Part shown: in pieces, positions 53,629 to 62,798 of the stretch
Numbering within the stretch: the stretch's first letter is position 1
Layout: each line of letters begins with the position of its first letter
Assembly: GCF_014642915.1 (NCBI RefSeq)
Contig: NZ_BMJE01000001.1
Location: 310,001-374,000, forward strand
Source of the DNA: Flavobacterium suaedae
GTDB taxonomy: Bacteria > Bacteroidota > Bacteroidia > Flavobacteriales > Flavobacteriaceae
Length of the DNA: 64,000 bases
Reading direction: 5' to 3'
Program-made: the position numbers and the translations under genes
Notes under the pieces: model-generated
Seen by the model: only the letters and a program-made list of their open reading frames with translations
Database searches by the model: none
Told to the model about the DNA's origin: nothing

Positions 53629-54834
53629 ATGATAGTAAAAAAATTACCTGTAACTGTTCTAAGCGGTTTTTTAGGTGCAGGAAAAACAACCTTATTAAAT
53701 CATATTCTACACAATAAAGAAAATTTAAAAGTAGCTGTTATCGTAAATGATATGAGCGAAATAAATATAGATGCCCGATTAGTTGAAAAAGAAGAAACAC
53801 TTTCACGGACAGAGGAGAAGCTAGTGGAAATGAGTAATGGTTGTATATGCTGCACACTCAGGGAAGATTTAATGGTAGAGGTAGAAAAATTAGCAAAAGA
53901 CGGTCGGTTTGATTATTTATTAATTGAGAGTACAGGTATTAGTGAACCGGTTCCTGTAGCACAAACGTTTTCATTTGTTGACAGCGAAAATAATATTGAT
54001 ATGTCCAGATTCAGTTACATTGACACGATGGTAACAGTAGTTGATTGCTTTAATTTCTTTAACGATTTTAGCACAAATGAACTTCTGCAAGACCGTGACT
54101 TAACAGATATTCAGGATGACTATCGTACTATTGTTAATTTATTGACGGATCAAATAGAGTTTGCAAATGTTATAATACTAAATAAAACTGACTTAGTTGA
54201 TAATAACACAATAGGACTTTTAAAAGCTGCTATACACAAGTTAAATCCAAGTGCAAAAATTATACTTTCTTCTTTTGGTAAAGTAGTCCCTACTGAGATA
54301 TTAAATACTCAACTTTTTGACTTTGAAGAAGCTCAAAACTCGGCTGGTTGGCAAAAAGAATTACAAGCTGAGAACCATACACCTGAAACTGAAGAATATG
54401 GTATTAGTTCCTTTGTATTTCGAAATCAAAAACCATTTCACCCTGAAAGATTCTGGAATTATTTAAATAGTCAATACCCTGATGGAATTATACGAGCCAA
54501 AGGTCTGTTTTGGCTGGCTTCAAGACCTAACGAAGCTTTAACTTTCTCTCAGGCAGGTGGTTCTTTCAGAATGGAAAGAGGAGGTGTTTGGTGGTGCAGT
54601 ATGGACTTTGGGGAAAGAATTAGATATGCCTCATTTATTAATAATAGAGATATTATTGAGGAACGCTGGGACAAACAATGGGGAGACCGGATGAATGAAT
54701 TGGTATTTATAGGGCAGGATATAAATAAAGATAAAATGGTTACTGACCTTGAAGAATGTCTTTTATTAGATAATGAACAACATTTATTTGATAAAAACAT
54801 GCCGTTTAATGACCCTTTTCCTGTAAATATATAA
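53629..54834 (+). CDS. COG0523 (CobW/ZigA-type) GTPase, metallochaperone-like
   Basis: A 401-residue G3E-family GTPase. Walker [14 protein letters not shown] is at residues 13-25, the CxCC metal motif [11 protein letters not shown] has Cys72, Cys74 and Cys75, [17 protein letters not shown] follows near 104-120, and NKTDL near 186 is the guanine-specificity motif. A CobW C-terminal domain follows ([36 protein letters not shown]). Members of this group insert zinc into apoproteins under zinc limitation. The palindromes on its promoter fit that idea. Ends 3 nt before a convergent small gene. Confidence 0.9.
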   Translation: MIVKKLPVTVLSGFLGAGKTTLLNHILHNKENLKVAVIVNDMSEINIDARLVEKEETLSRTEEKLVEMSNGCICCTLREDLMVEVEKLAKDGRFDYLLIESTGISEPVPVAQTFSFVDSENNIDMSRFSYIDTMVTVVDCFNFFNDFSTNELLQDRDLTDIQDDYRTIVNLLTDQIEFANVIILNKTDLVDNNTIGLLKAAIHKLNPSAKIILSSFGKVVPTEILNTQLFDFEEAQNSAGWQKELQAENHTPETEEYGISSFVFRNQKPFHPERFWNYLNSQYPDGIIRAKGLFWLASRPNEALTFSQAGGSFRMERGGVWWCSMDFGERIRYASFINNRDIIEERWDKQWGDRMNELVFIGQDINKDKMVTDLEECLLLDNEQHLFDKNMPFNDPFPVNI

Positions 54835-54837
54835 TAT

Positions 54838-55029
54838 CTAAATAATTAAGAATATTAATAAAGAAGCCATTACAAAAGCAAGTGTAACATATTCGTTTTT
54901 GCTATTGGCTTCTTTTAGTATCGATTTAAATGTTCTTTTCCTTCCCAAAAACAACCAGCGTATAAAAGCTCCCGGATAGGGTAAAATAACCTCTGTTATA
55001 ACTTCAATTACAAAATCTGAACCTGCCAA
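54838..55029 (-). CDS. Small membrane protein (63 aa)
   Basis: A 63-residue protein with one or two hydrophobic segments (VIEVITEVILPYPGAFIRWL and VTLAFVMASLLIFLII at the C-terminus) and a basic stretch between them (GRKRTFKSILKEANSK). It starts at TTG 55029, since no ATG lies before the first segment. It begins 14 nt after the lipoprotein gene that precedes it on the minus strand. Flavobacterial proteins with this layout exist; no function known. Confidence 0.6.
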   Translation of the reverse strand: MAGSDFVIEVITEVILPYPGAFIRWLFLGRKRTFKSILKEANSKNEYVTLAFVMASLLIFLII

Positions 55030-55043
55030 TGCTTTATAAATGT

Positions 55044-55634
55044 TTATTTGTGAGCTAATAGTGTTATAGTAGCTGCTGCAGTAACTTTTGCTTTAAAACT
55101 GCTATAGTCGCTTATATTTTCGCTTTTTTCATCTATAAAAATCCAACCTTCTCCACTACTATCTATTAATTGATTCGCTGTATTAGTAAATTCTTTTTCT
55201 TCCAGCCCTTTATTATTATCACTAACAAAAGATTTAATAATAGTATTTTTAGCTTCGTTTATATAGTGCACTTCTTGCAGCCTGCCAACACCATTATCCA
55301 ATTTAAAATTAGCAATCACTGCATCGCTATCGGGGTATTCTTCCAATTCCCATTGAACATCTTTTTGTACCTCCAATAAAAAATTCTGAATCTCTTTAGT
55401 GGCTTCCTTCTTTGTGGTATAAGTAAATACTTTAGTAAAATCGATATTAATATCTTTCCAGGCTACTGCAAATGCTTCAGCAAGTGCTTCTTTATCAAAT
55501 AATTTAGGGATAAACTCATCATTTTCTGTCTCTGCAACAGCTTCTACTTCCTGTTCATTATAGGTATCTTCTGCACTACAAGAAAAAAATAATCCTGATA
55601 CTGCTATAAGTGATAGTATTCGTAAGTTTTTCAT
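55044..55634 (-). CDS. Hypothetical lipoprotein
   Basis: A 196-residue lipoprotein: MKNLRILSLIAVSGLFFSC has Cys19 as lipobox. The mature part begins with an acidic linker (EDTYNEQEVEAVAETENDEF) and continues with a mixed alpha-beta domain (KLFDKEALAEAFAVAWKDIN; WELEEYPDSDAVIANFKLDN; LIDSSGEGWIFIDEKSENIS). No family recognised. It is followed 14 nt later by the small membrane protein, so they likely share a transcript. Confidence 0.72.
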   Translation of the reverse strand: MKNLRILSLIAVSGLFFSCSAEDTYNEQEVEAVAETENDEFIPKLFDKEALAEAFAVAWKDINIDFTKVFTYTTKKEATKEIQNFLLEVQKDVQWELEEYPDSDAVIANFKLDNGVGRLQEVHYINEAKNTIIKSFVSDNNKGLEEKEFTNTANQLIDSSGEGWIFIDEKSENISDYSSFKAKVTAAATITLLAHK

Positions 55635-56040
55635 AATTATAATTTTTTAGTCGGTTAAATATACTCTAAATCACTTACAATCAGTTTATCAATTAATTAT
55701 TTTTCTTACTATTCATTATTCTCCATTGGTCATTTAAGTACTTTACTTTGTGTACGTCTTTTATTATAAGTTCGCGGTATTTCTCGTAATAGTCAGGGTA
55801 TTCTTTTTTCAAAAGAATTATATTCTCATAAACTAATTTACCGTTTTATCTAATATATTTTGATTTTAATCAATAATTATTATTAAAATATTTAACTTTT
55901 AAAACATGTTAATTGTGGTTTTATCTCAATAATAATAACTAAAAATCATATTCATTTACACCCGATTTCATCATGATATAATCAAAATATCTCATAGATT
56001 ATTTTTCTATTATTATTATTAATTAAATCTAATTTTAAAA
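55635..56040. other. Intergenic region holding a gene remnant
   Basis: Some 400 bp. Contains the truncated duplicate of the 57071-57301 gene at 55693-55845 and then AT-rich sequence leading to the cassette at 56041. I see no clear promoter, only A/T-rich runs. Confidence 0.6.
55693..55845 (-). pseudogene. 5'-truncated copy of the 76-aa gene at 57071-57301
   Basis: On the minus strand about 50 codons read in frame to TAA at 55693. The last stretch reads YRELIIKDVHKVKYLNDQ followed by WRIMNSKKNN, nearly the same as the C-terminus of the intact gene (DRELIMKDVHKVKYLNDQ, WRIMNSRENN). The N-terminal third is missing and an in-frame stop lies just upstream. Nucleotide similarity extends over about 120 bp. 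Confidence 0.75.
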
Positions 56041-56739
56041 ATGTTAAAAAGAATTTGGATGCCTTTAATGGCATTAGTAATTTTCGGCTGTTCAAGTGAT
56101 AATGATTCAACAGAAATTAAAAAGCAAGCTTTTACAAAGAGTGATGATTTTACAATTAAAGATTTTGCTTATACACATTGTGTACTCACAAAAGATATAA
56201 TGGATGTTTGGACAAATGAAGTTGAATCCGGTAGAGAAATTAAAGAAGAAGTAATTTATCAAATCCAAAGTGCTAAAACTGAATCTGAAATTAAATCTAT
56301 CTTAGAAAATAATGGGGTATCTAAAGAGAATACATTAAAAATTGTAGAACTTCACATTCAGCAAATTGATAATTTTAAAAATTTTATAGATAAAAATAAA
56401 GAATTTTCTACTTTAGAGACTAAAGCTCAAGAACAAGCTATAAGTAATGCTGTTAGTGAAATGATTACCTTAAATCCTGGAAATATATTTCATCCTGGGG
56501 ATATCTATGAACCAAATGTACATCCTTGTAACAGAGATAAAAGATTAGGTTTAAGAGATTGTTTTGAGGATGCCAGTGTAACGATGGGTATTGGGCTTAT
56601 TGGTGGTATTTGGACATGCGGTATATCAATATTAAGTGGCACTCTTGTTGCAGGAGTTCAGGCTGCCTTATGCGAAAGAAGAGTTTTAAGAGCATGGCAC
56701 AATTGTCTTGATGATGCAGGTATTGTAATACATATATAA
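56041..56739 (+). CDS. Cys-rich lipoprotein with hydrophobic C-terminal segment
   Basis: A 232-residue lipoprotein, MLKRIWMPLMALVIFGCSSD (Cys17 lipobox). Residues 25-145 look helical and soluble. The C-terminal part has Cys163, Cys174, Cys193, Cys211 and Cys222, and a hydrophobic Gly-rich stretch of about 30 residues near 178-210 (MGIGLIGGIWTCGISILSG; TLVAGVQAALCERRVLRAW). A further Cys is at 47. This looks like a membrane-active or disulfide-bonded domain. No family known to me. It is followed 2 nt later by a three-helix membrane protein and closed by a 32-bp palindrome, and flanked by a duplicated gene fragment. Bacteriocin-like or effector role is a hypothesis only. Confidence 0.7.
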   Translation: MLKRIWMPLMALVIFGCSSDNDSTEIKKQAFTKSDDFTIKDFAYTHCVLTKDIMDVWTNEVESGREIKEEVIYQIQSAKTESEIKSILENNGVSKENTLKIVELHIQQIDNFKNFIDKNKEFSTLETKAQEQAISNAVSEMITLNPGNIFHPGDIYEPNVHPCNRDKRLGLRDCFEDASVTMGIGLIGGIWTCGISILSGTLVAGVQAALCERRVLRAWHNCLDDAGIVIHI

Positions 56740-56741
56740 TT

Positions 56742-56990
56742 ATGAACAATAAGATATTACCAATAATATTGATTATAATATTTGCAATTTTTTTATCCTT
56801 TGATAATGAAATAGTATTCTATTTGCAGGCAATTATAGTTATATTTATGGTAACCATGTCTATAATCAAACTTAAAAGGTTATATACAATCAATAAAATA
56901 GATAAATTTATTTTTGGTGCTACACTAATAGTATTAGTATTTCTTACCATTACAATACTTTATTTTTTATATAAAAAATACTTGAAATAA
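56742..56990 (+). CDS. Small three-helix membrane protein
   Basis: An 82-residue protein with three hydrophobic helices (IILIIIFAIFLSFDN; IVFYLQAIIVIFMVTMSII; IFGATLIVLVFLTITILYFL) and short basic loops. It begins 2 nt after the stop of the Cys-rich lipoprotein gene, so the two must be co-expressed. Small multi-helix membrane proteins of this size often serve as immunity proteins beside bacteriocin genes; that is an analogy, not a demonstrated homology. Confidence 0.7.
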   Translation: MNNKILPIILIIIFAIFLSFDNEIVFYLQAIIVIFMVTMSIIKLKRLYTINKIDKFIFGATLIVLVFLTITILYFLYKKYLK

Positions 56991-56998
56991 TTCTGATA

Positions 56999-57030
56999 AT
57001 ATGAGATAGTATAATTATACTATCTCATAT
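56999..57030. terminator. Perfect 32-bp AT-rich palindrome
   Basis: The arms at 56999-57014 and 57015-57030 are exact reverse complements with no loop. It lies just after the small membrane protein gene, and is followed by TTATTT. It can act as a terminator on either strand, or be a cruciform or transposon-end-like relic. Confidence 0.6.
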
Positions 57031-57070
57031 TTATTTAAAATAAGAACTATTAAAATCAAGTCATTATCAA

Positions 57071-57301
57071 TTAATTATTTTCTCTGCTATTCATTATTCG
57101 CCATTGGTCATTTAAATACTTTACTTTATGTACATCTTTCATTATAAGTTCACGGTCTTCCTCATAATACTCCGGGTCTTCATTTTTAAATTCGTCATAC
57201 TCCCCTGCCCGTTCCAGTATATTATCAATAACAGGTTTTAATTTATCTTGCACAAATTGTGGCATTCCGTTAAATAACTCTTCAAGTTCTTTTTTAAACA
57301 T
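57071..57301 (-). CDS. Small hypothetical protein (76 aa)
   Basis: A 76-residue, mostly helical, charged protein beginning MFKKELEELFNGMPQFVQDK with EDPEYYEEDRELIMKDVHKV and ending YLNDQWRIMNSRENN. No family known to me. Its C-terminal half occurs again as a truncated copy at 55693-55845. It is transcribed leftward and follows the comM/yifB gene by 30 nt, with which it may share a transcript. Confidence 0.7.
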   Translation of the reverse strand: MFKKELEELFNGMPQFVQDKLKPVIDNILERAGEYDEFKNEDPEYYEEDRELIMKDVHKVKYLNDQWRIMNSRENN

Positions 57302-57331
57302 ATTTTTTATTCTTTATTAATTCTTACCACA

Positions 57332-58867
57332 TTATCCCAGCCAGCCCTCTCGGTCTAAACTTCTGTATTGTATAGCTTCTGAGATATGATGTGGTTCAAT
57401 ATTTTCGGCATTTTCAAGATCAGCAATAGTACGGCTTACTTTTAATATTCTGTCATAAGCCCTTGCCGAAAGGTTTAATCGTTCCATAGCTGTTTTCAGT
57501 AATTGTAACGATGTACTGTCTAATTTACAAAACTCCTGAATATGCTTGGTATTCATTTGTGCATTATAATGAATACTTTTATTACTTTCAAATCTTTTAG
57601 TCTGTATTTCTCTTGCTTTAATAACTCTTTCACGTATTTCCTTACTACTCTCCGCTTTTTGAGTATCGCTTAGCTTTTCAAAAGGCACGGGAGTAACTTC
57701 AATGTGTATATCAATCCTGTCCAATAATGGTCCTGAAATTTTACTTAAATAACGCTGTATTTCATGTGGTGAAGATGCGGATGGAACATCAGGGTCATTA
57801 AAATAACCGCTTGGGCTGGGGTTCATACTGGCAACCAACATGAATGATGACGGATAGGTTATCGTAAATTTAGAACGGCTTATAGTTACCTCTCTATCTT
57901 CCAGAGGCTGTCGCATAACCTCCAGTACGTCTCGCTTAAACTCAGGAAGCTCATCAAGAAAAAGCACACCATTATGTGCCATAGAAATTTCTCCCGGCTG
58001 AGGGAAACTTCCTCCACCCACAAGTGCTACATTACTTATAGTATGGTGCGGACTTCTAAACGGTCGCTGATTCATTAAACCTACATCTTTAAGTTTACCT
58101 GCAACACTATGTATTTTAGTAGTTTCCAAGGCTTCATGCAGTGTCATTGGTGGCAATATGCTTGGTAAGCGTTTTGCCAACATGGTTTTACCTGCACCGG
58201 GAGGACCTATCAATATTATATTATGCCCTCCTGCTGCTGCAATTTCCATACAGCGCTTTATACTCTCCTGTCCTTTAACATCACTAAAATCAAATTCAGG
58301 AAAATCAAGGGTTTTGTAAAACTCTTCTCTTGTATTAATTACAGTTGGTTCAAGTGTACTCTTACCTTCAAAAAACTCAATTACTTCTGTAAGGTTTTCT
58401 ATTCCATATACATCTAATCCGCTCACAATAGCTGCTTCTCTCACATTCTCCTTCGGCAGGAAAAAGCCTTTAAATCCTTCTTCTTTTGCTTTTATAGCAA
58501 TGGGTAGCACCCCTTTTATGGGTTGAAGGCTACCGTCAAGCGACAACTCACCCATTATAATATAATCTCCTACATCATTAGCTTTTATTTGCCCTGATGC
58601 TGCCAGTATACCAATAGCTAAAGTAAGGTCGTAAGCAGAGCCTTCTTTACGCATGTCGGCAGGAGCCATGTTTATTGTTATTTTTTTACCGGGAAGTTGA
58701 TAACCTGTGTTTTTAAGTGCGGCTGCAATACGATAACTACTTTCTTTAATAGCGTTGTCGGGCAACCCTACCAAGTGATATCCTATTCCTTTATCAATAT
58801 TAACTTCAACAGTAATAGTGGTAGCTTCTACGCCAAAAACAGCGCTTCCGAAGACTTTTATTAGCAT
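57332..58867 (-). CDS. YifB/ComM-family Mg-chelatase-like AAA ATPase
   Basis: A 511-residue ATPase of the YifB/ComM family, linked in other bacteria to branch migration during transformation. The N-terminal domain has [20 protein letters not shown] and [20 protein letters not shown]. The AAA domain carries Walker [16 protein letters not shown] near 218-232, Walker [21 protein letters not shown] near 303-322 and sensor [17 protein letters not shown] near 346. The C-terminal Mg_chelatase_C motif [19 protein letters not shown] is present. Length is normal (about 510). Confidence 0.93.
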   Translation of the reverse strand: MLIKVFGSAVFGVEATTITVEVNIDKGIGYHLVGLPDNAIKESSYRIAAALKNTGYQLPGKKITINMAPADMRKEGSAYDLTLAIGILAASGQIKANDVGDYIIMGELSLDGSLQPIKGVLPIAIKAKEEGFKGFFLPKENVREAAIVSGLDVYGIENLTEVIEFFEGKSTLEPTVINTREEFYKTLDFPEFDFSDVKGQESIKRCMEIAAAGGHNIILIGPPGAGKTMLAKRLPSILPPMTLHEALETTKIHSVAGKLKDVGLMNQRPFRSPHHTISNVALVGGGSFPQPGEISMAHNGVLFLDELPEFKRDVLEVMRQPLEDREVTISRSKFTITYPSSFMLVASMNPSPSGYFNDPDVPSASSPHEIQRYLSKISGPLLDRIDIHIEVTPVPFEKLSDTQKAESSKEIRERVIKAREIQTKRFESNKSIHYNAQMNTKHIQEFCKLDSTSLQLLKTAMERLNLSARAYDRILKVSRTIADLENAENIEPHHISEAIQYRSLDREGWLG

Positions 58868-59032
58868 AATTGTTTAATAATTTTAGGCATTCGAAAATAA
58901 CCTAAAAAAGTGTATAAATCATAAATTACACTTAAAAATAATCGCACTTTTCTCACATTGACTAATAAGTTTTTAAATTGTATATCTATACTGATTGATA
59001 TTAAAAAATAAATCTTAGCCTTTATTACATAG

Positions 59033-60277
59033 ATGCCTGACTATTTTGAAATTGAATACTATAACATGGTGTTGCTTGCTACAGGAGTTATTGCTCTGCT
59101 GGCAGCTATAATACCTGTTATTACACAACGTAAAGTTCTATCTGCTCCGGTTGTATATATGCTACTGGGTATTGGTGGTTATTTTATATTCCTGCACTAT
59201 TTCTTTCAGCCAATGGACTACATGGAGGTAATTAAAAAAGTTACTGAATTTGTAGTTATTATAGCACTTACCAATGCCGGCTTAAAAATAAAAGAACCTT
59301 TTAAATGGAGTACTTGGCGTAATTCTTTAAGGTTACTGGCTATTGTTATGCCTTTTACTATAGTTGCCGCTGCTTTTTTAGGCTGGTGGATTATTGGTCT
59401 TGCTCCTGCTACCGCTTTATTATTCGGGGCTTTAATAGCTCCTACAGACCCTGTACTGGCTAGTGAATTACAAACATCTCAGCCCAGTGAAGCAGATACA
59501 TCTAAAATTAAACTGGGGCTTACTTCCGAAGCCGGTTTAAATGATGGTCTGGCTTTCCCTTTCACTTATTTTGCCATTTTAGCGGCACAAAAAGGAATGG
59601 AAATTGAAAATTGGATTGGTGATTGGTTACTACACTACGTACTAATTAGAATTGTAGTAGCCGTTATAATTGGTTTACTGTCTGGCTGGATATTATTTAA
59701 AATAGTATTTAATGTTGCTAAAAATGAATTGTTAACACAGATAAGCCGAGGGATATTATCATTATCTTTAACATTACTACCATATGCTATAACTGAAATG
59801 GTAGGCGGATATGGATTTATAGCTGTTTTTATAGCTGCCTGTATATTTAGCCGATATGAAAAGTTTGATGAACATATGGATAGTCTGCACGACTTTAATG
59901 AAGAGCTTGAAAGCCTTATAGTAGCTGTAATATTTATAGTTACAGGTATATTTATAGCCTCTCACTATTATATATTAATAGACGTTAAAATTATTTCAGT
60001 AGCACTAATAATGATATTCTTAATACGACCTGTAATTGGGTACTTATCACTATTAGGTACTGATTTAAACAAATTTCAAAAATTTGTACTCTCGTTTTAC
60101 GGAATCAGAGGTATAGGCTCAGTGTTTTATTTAGCTTATGCTCTTACTTCTGCTGATTTTAAAGACTCTGAAAAATTGTTTGAGATTACTATAGCAATTA
60201 TATTTTTCTCTGTACTTATACACGGTTTAACAGCACACCGCGTGCAAAAAAGAATTTATAAACATGACTCAACATAA
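59033..60277 (+). CDS. Cation:proton antiporter (NhaP/CPA1 type)
   Basis: A 414-residue membrane protein with about twelve helices. Signature regions are VVIIALTNAGLKIKEPFKW near 84-102, LFGALIAPTDPVLASEL near 129-145 (Asp in TDPVLA is the ion-binding position of CPA1 antiporters), LGLTSEAGLNDGLAFPFTY near 164-182 and FVLSFYGIRGIGSVFYLAYAL near 350-370. Ends with a short cytoplasmic tail. Sodium versus potassium specificity unknown. It overlaps the next gene by 14 nt, so the two are translationally coupled. Confidence 0.9.
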   Translation: MPDYFEIEYYNMVLLATGVIALLAAIIPVITQRKVLSAPVVYMLLGIGGYFIFLHYFFQPMDYMEVIKKVTEFVVIIALTNAGLKIKEPFKWSTWRNSLRLLAIVMPFTIVAAAFLGWWIIGLAPATALLFGALIAPTDPVLASELQTSQPSEADTSKIKLGLTSEAGLNDGLAFPFTYFAILAAQKGMEIENWIGDWLLHYVLIRIVVAVIIGLLSGWILFKIVFNVAKNELLTQISRGILSLSLTLLPYAITEMVGGYGFIAVFIAACIFSRYEKFDEHMDSLHDFNEELESLIVAVIFIVTGIFIASHYYILIDVKIISVALIMIFLIRPVIGYLSLLGTDLNKFQKFVLSFYGIRGIGSVFYLAYALTSADFKDSEKLFEITIAIIFFSVLIHGLTAHRVQKRIYKHDST

Positions 60278-61634
60278 AAGTAAAGGCAATAAACTTGTAG
60301 TGATTGGCGGAGATGCAGCAGGGATGTCAGCAGCATCAAAAGTAAGAAGAGAAAATCCTGAACGAGAGATAATAGTATTTGAAAAATCAAGCTACACCTC
60401 CTACTCTGCTTGTGGTATTCCTTATTTTATATCTAATACAATACCTGATATTAATGAACTTATAGTGCGAAGCCCTGAAGAGTTTAGAGAAAAATATGAT
60501 ATTAATGTACACATACAACACGAAGTTATACAGGTAAACACTAAAGAGAAAAAGATAAAAGTAAAGGACATTGAAGGTAATAAAGAGTTTTGGGAGAGTT
60601 ATGACCAGTTACTGATTGCTACAGGTGCTAAAGCCTATTGTCCTGATGTAAAAGGTTATAATGCTGATGGTATTTTCGGAGTATCGAATTTGAGAAGCGG
60701 TGTAAAAGTCGAAAAGTTTATTGAGGAAGAAAAGCCTAAGAAAGCGGTAATAATAGGCGGTGGTTATATCGGGCTGGAAATGGCAGAGGCATTACTAATA
60801 CGCGGGCTGGAAGTAACCATAATAAACAAATCTCCACAGTTAATGAATACGCTTGACCCAGATATGGGAGAAAAAATATCGGAAGCGATGAAAGGTTTGG
60901 GTATTACAGTGTATTGCGGAGAAGCCTTAAACTATTTTAAAACTAAGGATAACAAAGTAATCGCGGTAGTAAGCGAAAACAGAACCATAAAAACCGATAT
61001 GGTTATACTGGGTATGGGCGCATTGCCTAACACCGGGTTTTTAAAAGGTTCAGGGATTGACCTGGGCGTAAAAAACGCTATAAAAGTAAATGCACAAATG
61101 CAAACCAATATAGAAGATGTATATGCCGCCGGCGATTGCAGTGAAACATTGGACCTTACCAGCAAACGGCCAACGCATATTGCTTTGGGTACGGTAGCCA
61201 ATAAAACAGGGTTGGTTGCGGGTAGTAATTTAGCTGGTGAAAAAAGTGTATTCCCCGGTGTTGTAGGTACGGCAGTTTGTAAACTTTGCAGTTATGAGGT
61301 TGCCCGAACGGGGCTTCGTGAAAAAGATATAGAAAGTTTAGGTATAGAATATGTTACAGGTACTATTGACAGTAAAACCAGAGCGCATTACTACCCGGGT
61401 GCTAAGGACATAACTGTAAAGCTACTTGCAGAAAAAAACAGCGGGCGACTACTCGGTGGGCAAATAGTAGGTATGGAAGGTGCCGCCAAACGTATTGATG
61501 TTATAGCAACAGCTTTAACCCACAACCTTACACTGCAAAATATTATCGATCTAGACCTTTCTTACGCTCCTCCCTTCTCCCCTGTTTGGGATCCTGTGCA
61601 AACAGCAGCGAGGCATTTAATTAAAAGTATATAA
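60264..61634 (+). CDS. CoA-disulfide reductase-like FAD-dependent oxidoreductase
   Basis: A 456-residue pyridine-nucleotide-disulfide oxidoreductase. It has GGDAAGMSAASKVRREN (FAD-binding Gly motif, residues 15-31), SYTSYSACGIPYFIS with redox-active Cys50 in the SYSACGIPY motif of CoA-disulfide reductases and NADH oxidases, and AVIIGGGYIGLEMAEALLIR (NAD motif) near 166-185. VYAAGDCSE near 288-296 binds flavin, and the C-terminal dimer domain ends GAAKRIDVIATALTHNL. CoA-disulfide or polysulfide reduction is likely; NADH oxidase is an alternative. It overlaps the antiporter gene and has its own terminator. Confidence 0.9.
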   Translation: MTQHKSKGNKLVVIGGDAAGMSAASKVRRENPEREIIVFEKSSYTSYSACGIPYFISNTIPDINELIVRSPEEFREKYDINVHIQHEVIQVNTKEKKIKVKDIEGNKEFWESYDQLLIATGAKAYCPDVKGYNADGIFGVSNLRSGVKVEKFIEEEKPKKAVIIGGGYIGLEMAEALLIRGLEVTIINKSPQLMNTLDPDMGEKISEAMKGLGITVYCGEALNYFKTKDNKVIAVVSENRTIKTDMVILGMGALPNTGFLKGSGIDLGVKNAIKVNAQMQTNIEDVYAAGDCSETLDLTSKRPTHIALGTVANKTGLVAGSNLAGEKSVFPGVVGTAVCKLCSYEVARTGLREKDIESLGIEYVTGTIDSKTRAHYYPGAKDITVKLLAEKNSGRLLGGQIVGMEGAAKRIDVIATALTHNLTLQNIIDLDLSYAPPFSPVWDPVQTAARHLIKSI

Positions 61635-61665
61635 AAAAAGCTCCTTAAAAAGGAGCTTTTTTTAT
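61631..61665. terminator. Terminator, first member of a 35-bp inverted pair
   Basis: Stem AGCTCCTT / AAGGAGCT with a 3-base AAA loop, A7 before and T7 after. The whole 35 bp is the exact reverse complement of 62799-62833. Confidence 0.85.
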
Positions 61666-61677
61666 TTTCAGATAATG

Positions 61678-62160
61678 TTATTTAATATCAGCAATTACTC
61701 TATCTCTTTCAATTGTATAATCGTTATAAACATCAGGATTTTCATCTAAATAAGTTCTTACCGGTTTTCCGTTAGGTAGCTCATCCTTAATAATAAAGTC
61801 TCCTTTATATTCTCCTTCATAACTATTAGTTACCAAACCTTCATCATCACACCCTGAACCTGTTTGAATAATAGCTGAATGAGCAAGACTTCTTTCTCCA
61901 TCTTTATCCTTTAAAACTATTCTAAGTTGATACTTGAAACAGTTATTATCCCAGCTAATTAAATCAACTTCAACAAATATTCCGGTTTCTTTAGGTACTG
62001 GTTCAGTAGATTTCACATTAAAACCAGCATTAGATTTAGCTGCTTCATTATTAGTTACTTCACTATCATTTGAACACGATTGAGTACCTATTATCAAAAA
62101 AAGTAAACATAAAACAAAAATTGATTTTGCTACTACTGTATATAATGGTTTTTTATTCAT
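61678..62160 (-). CDS. Hypothetical lipoprotein, paralogue of the next gene
   Basis: A 160-residue lipoprotein (KSIFVLCLLFLIIGTQSC, lipobox Cys29). The mature domain ends with LAHSAIIQTGSGCDDEGLV and then IIKDELPNGKPVRTYLDENP and DVYNDYTIERDRVIADIK. It shares the pattern HSAI..GxGC and KDExPxxKP....LxExPxVYxxY with the adjacent 62200-62664 gene, so they arose by tandem duplication. No family recognised. They start 39 nt apart and are probably co-transcribed leftward. Confidence 0.75.
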   Translation of the reverse strand: MNKKPLYTVVAKSIFVLCLLFLIIGTQSCSNDSEVTNNEAAKSNAGFNVKSTEPVPKETGIFVEVDLISWDNNCFKYQLRIVLKDKDGERSLAHSAIIQTGSGCDDEGLVTNSYEGEYKGDFIIKDELPNGKPVRTYLDENPDVYNDYTIERDRVIADIK

Positions 62161-62199
62161 AATAAATTTATTGCTTAGTGATTATTTTATATATGGACG

Positions 62200-62664
62200 T
62201 TAATTTTGTAATTTTTCTCTTTTTAAAACATATTCTTCATAAACTTTAGGGTGTTCCTTTAAAAAAGGGATTATAGGTTTGTCGTCCGGTCTTTCATCTT
62301 TAAGTAAATAATCCGGTAAAGACTTTGTTCCAAAGTAAGTAGTACTTAAAAGAACCTGCCCCTCTCTATCTCCACATCCAATACCACTTAATACTATTGC
62401 GGAGTGTATAAGTCTTCTCTGTCTTGTTGTAGTATTAGTAGCATAAATTCTGATTTGATAAGAAGTACAGCCTGAACCTGCACTATTAAATATATCAGCC
62501 TCTGCAGTAAACACATAGCTATCCTGAATTTGAGTTTTTTCATTTTTCTCAATCTTTAATGATTTGTTTTCTTGAAATAATTCTACATTAGGATTGATAT
62601 TACCAGTAACCAAAAGCAATGGTAATAGTAATATTCCAATTTTAGGAATAAATAGGTTTGTCAT
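62200..62664 (-). CDS. Hypothetical secreted protein, paralogue of the previous gene
   Basis: A 154-residue protein with an N-terminal signal (FIPKIGILLLPLLLVTGNIN) but no lipobox Cys. The mature domain has SCTSYQIR-like strand GCTSYQIRIYATNTTTRQRR, then LIHSAIVLSGIGCGDREGQV and LLKDERPDDKPIIPFLKEHP, KVYEEYVLKREKLQN. Shared with the neighbour: two Cys positions and the HSAI motif. Unlike its lipoprotein paralogue it seems periplasmic or secreted. Function unknown. Confidence 0.72.
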   Translation of the reverse strand: MTNLFIPKIGILLLPLLLVTGNINPNVELFQENKSLKIEKNEKTQIQDSYVFTAEADIFNSAGSGCTSYQIRIYATNTTTRQRRLIHSAIVLSGIGCGDREGQVLLSTTYFGTKSLPDYLLKDERPDDKPIIPFLKEHPKVYEEYVLKREKLQN

Positions 62665-62766
62665 AATTTAGATGGATTTAATAATTGTTTGTAATTTTAA
62701 TTAGCTAGCTACTCAAATATAGACAGAAAGTATGTAAGAAAAAACGAAAAAATTCCTTTCAATAAA

Positions 62767-62788
62767 AAATACCTAGTATTAGGTATTT
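62767..62788. promoter_or_regulatory. Inverted repeat upstream of the paralogue pair
   Basis: AAATACCTA-N4-TAGGTATTT, perfect, about 100 bp before the start of the 62200-62664 gene and 10 bp from the terminator at 62799. Could be an operator. Confidence 0.4.
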
Positions 62789-62798
62789 AACGATATAA

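Noticed and set aside
55693..55845. Functional short gene from the fragment
   Set aside because: No ATG start and an in-frame stop upstream; it lacks the N-terminal third of the intact copy.
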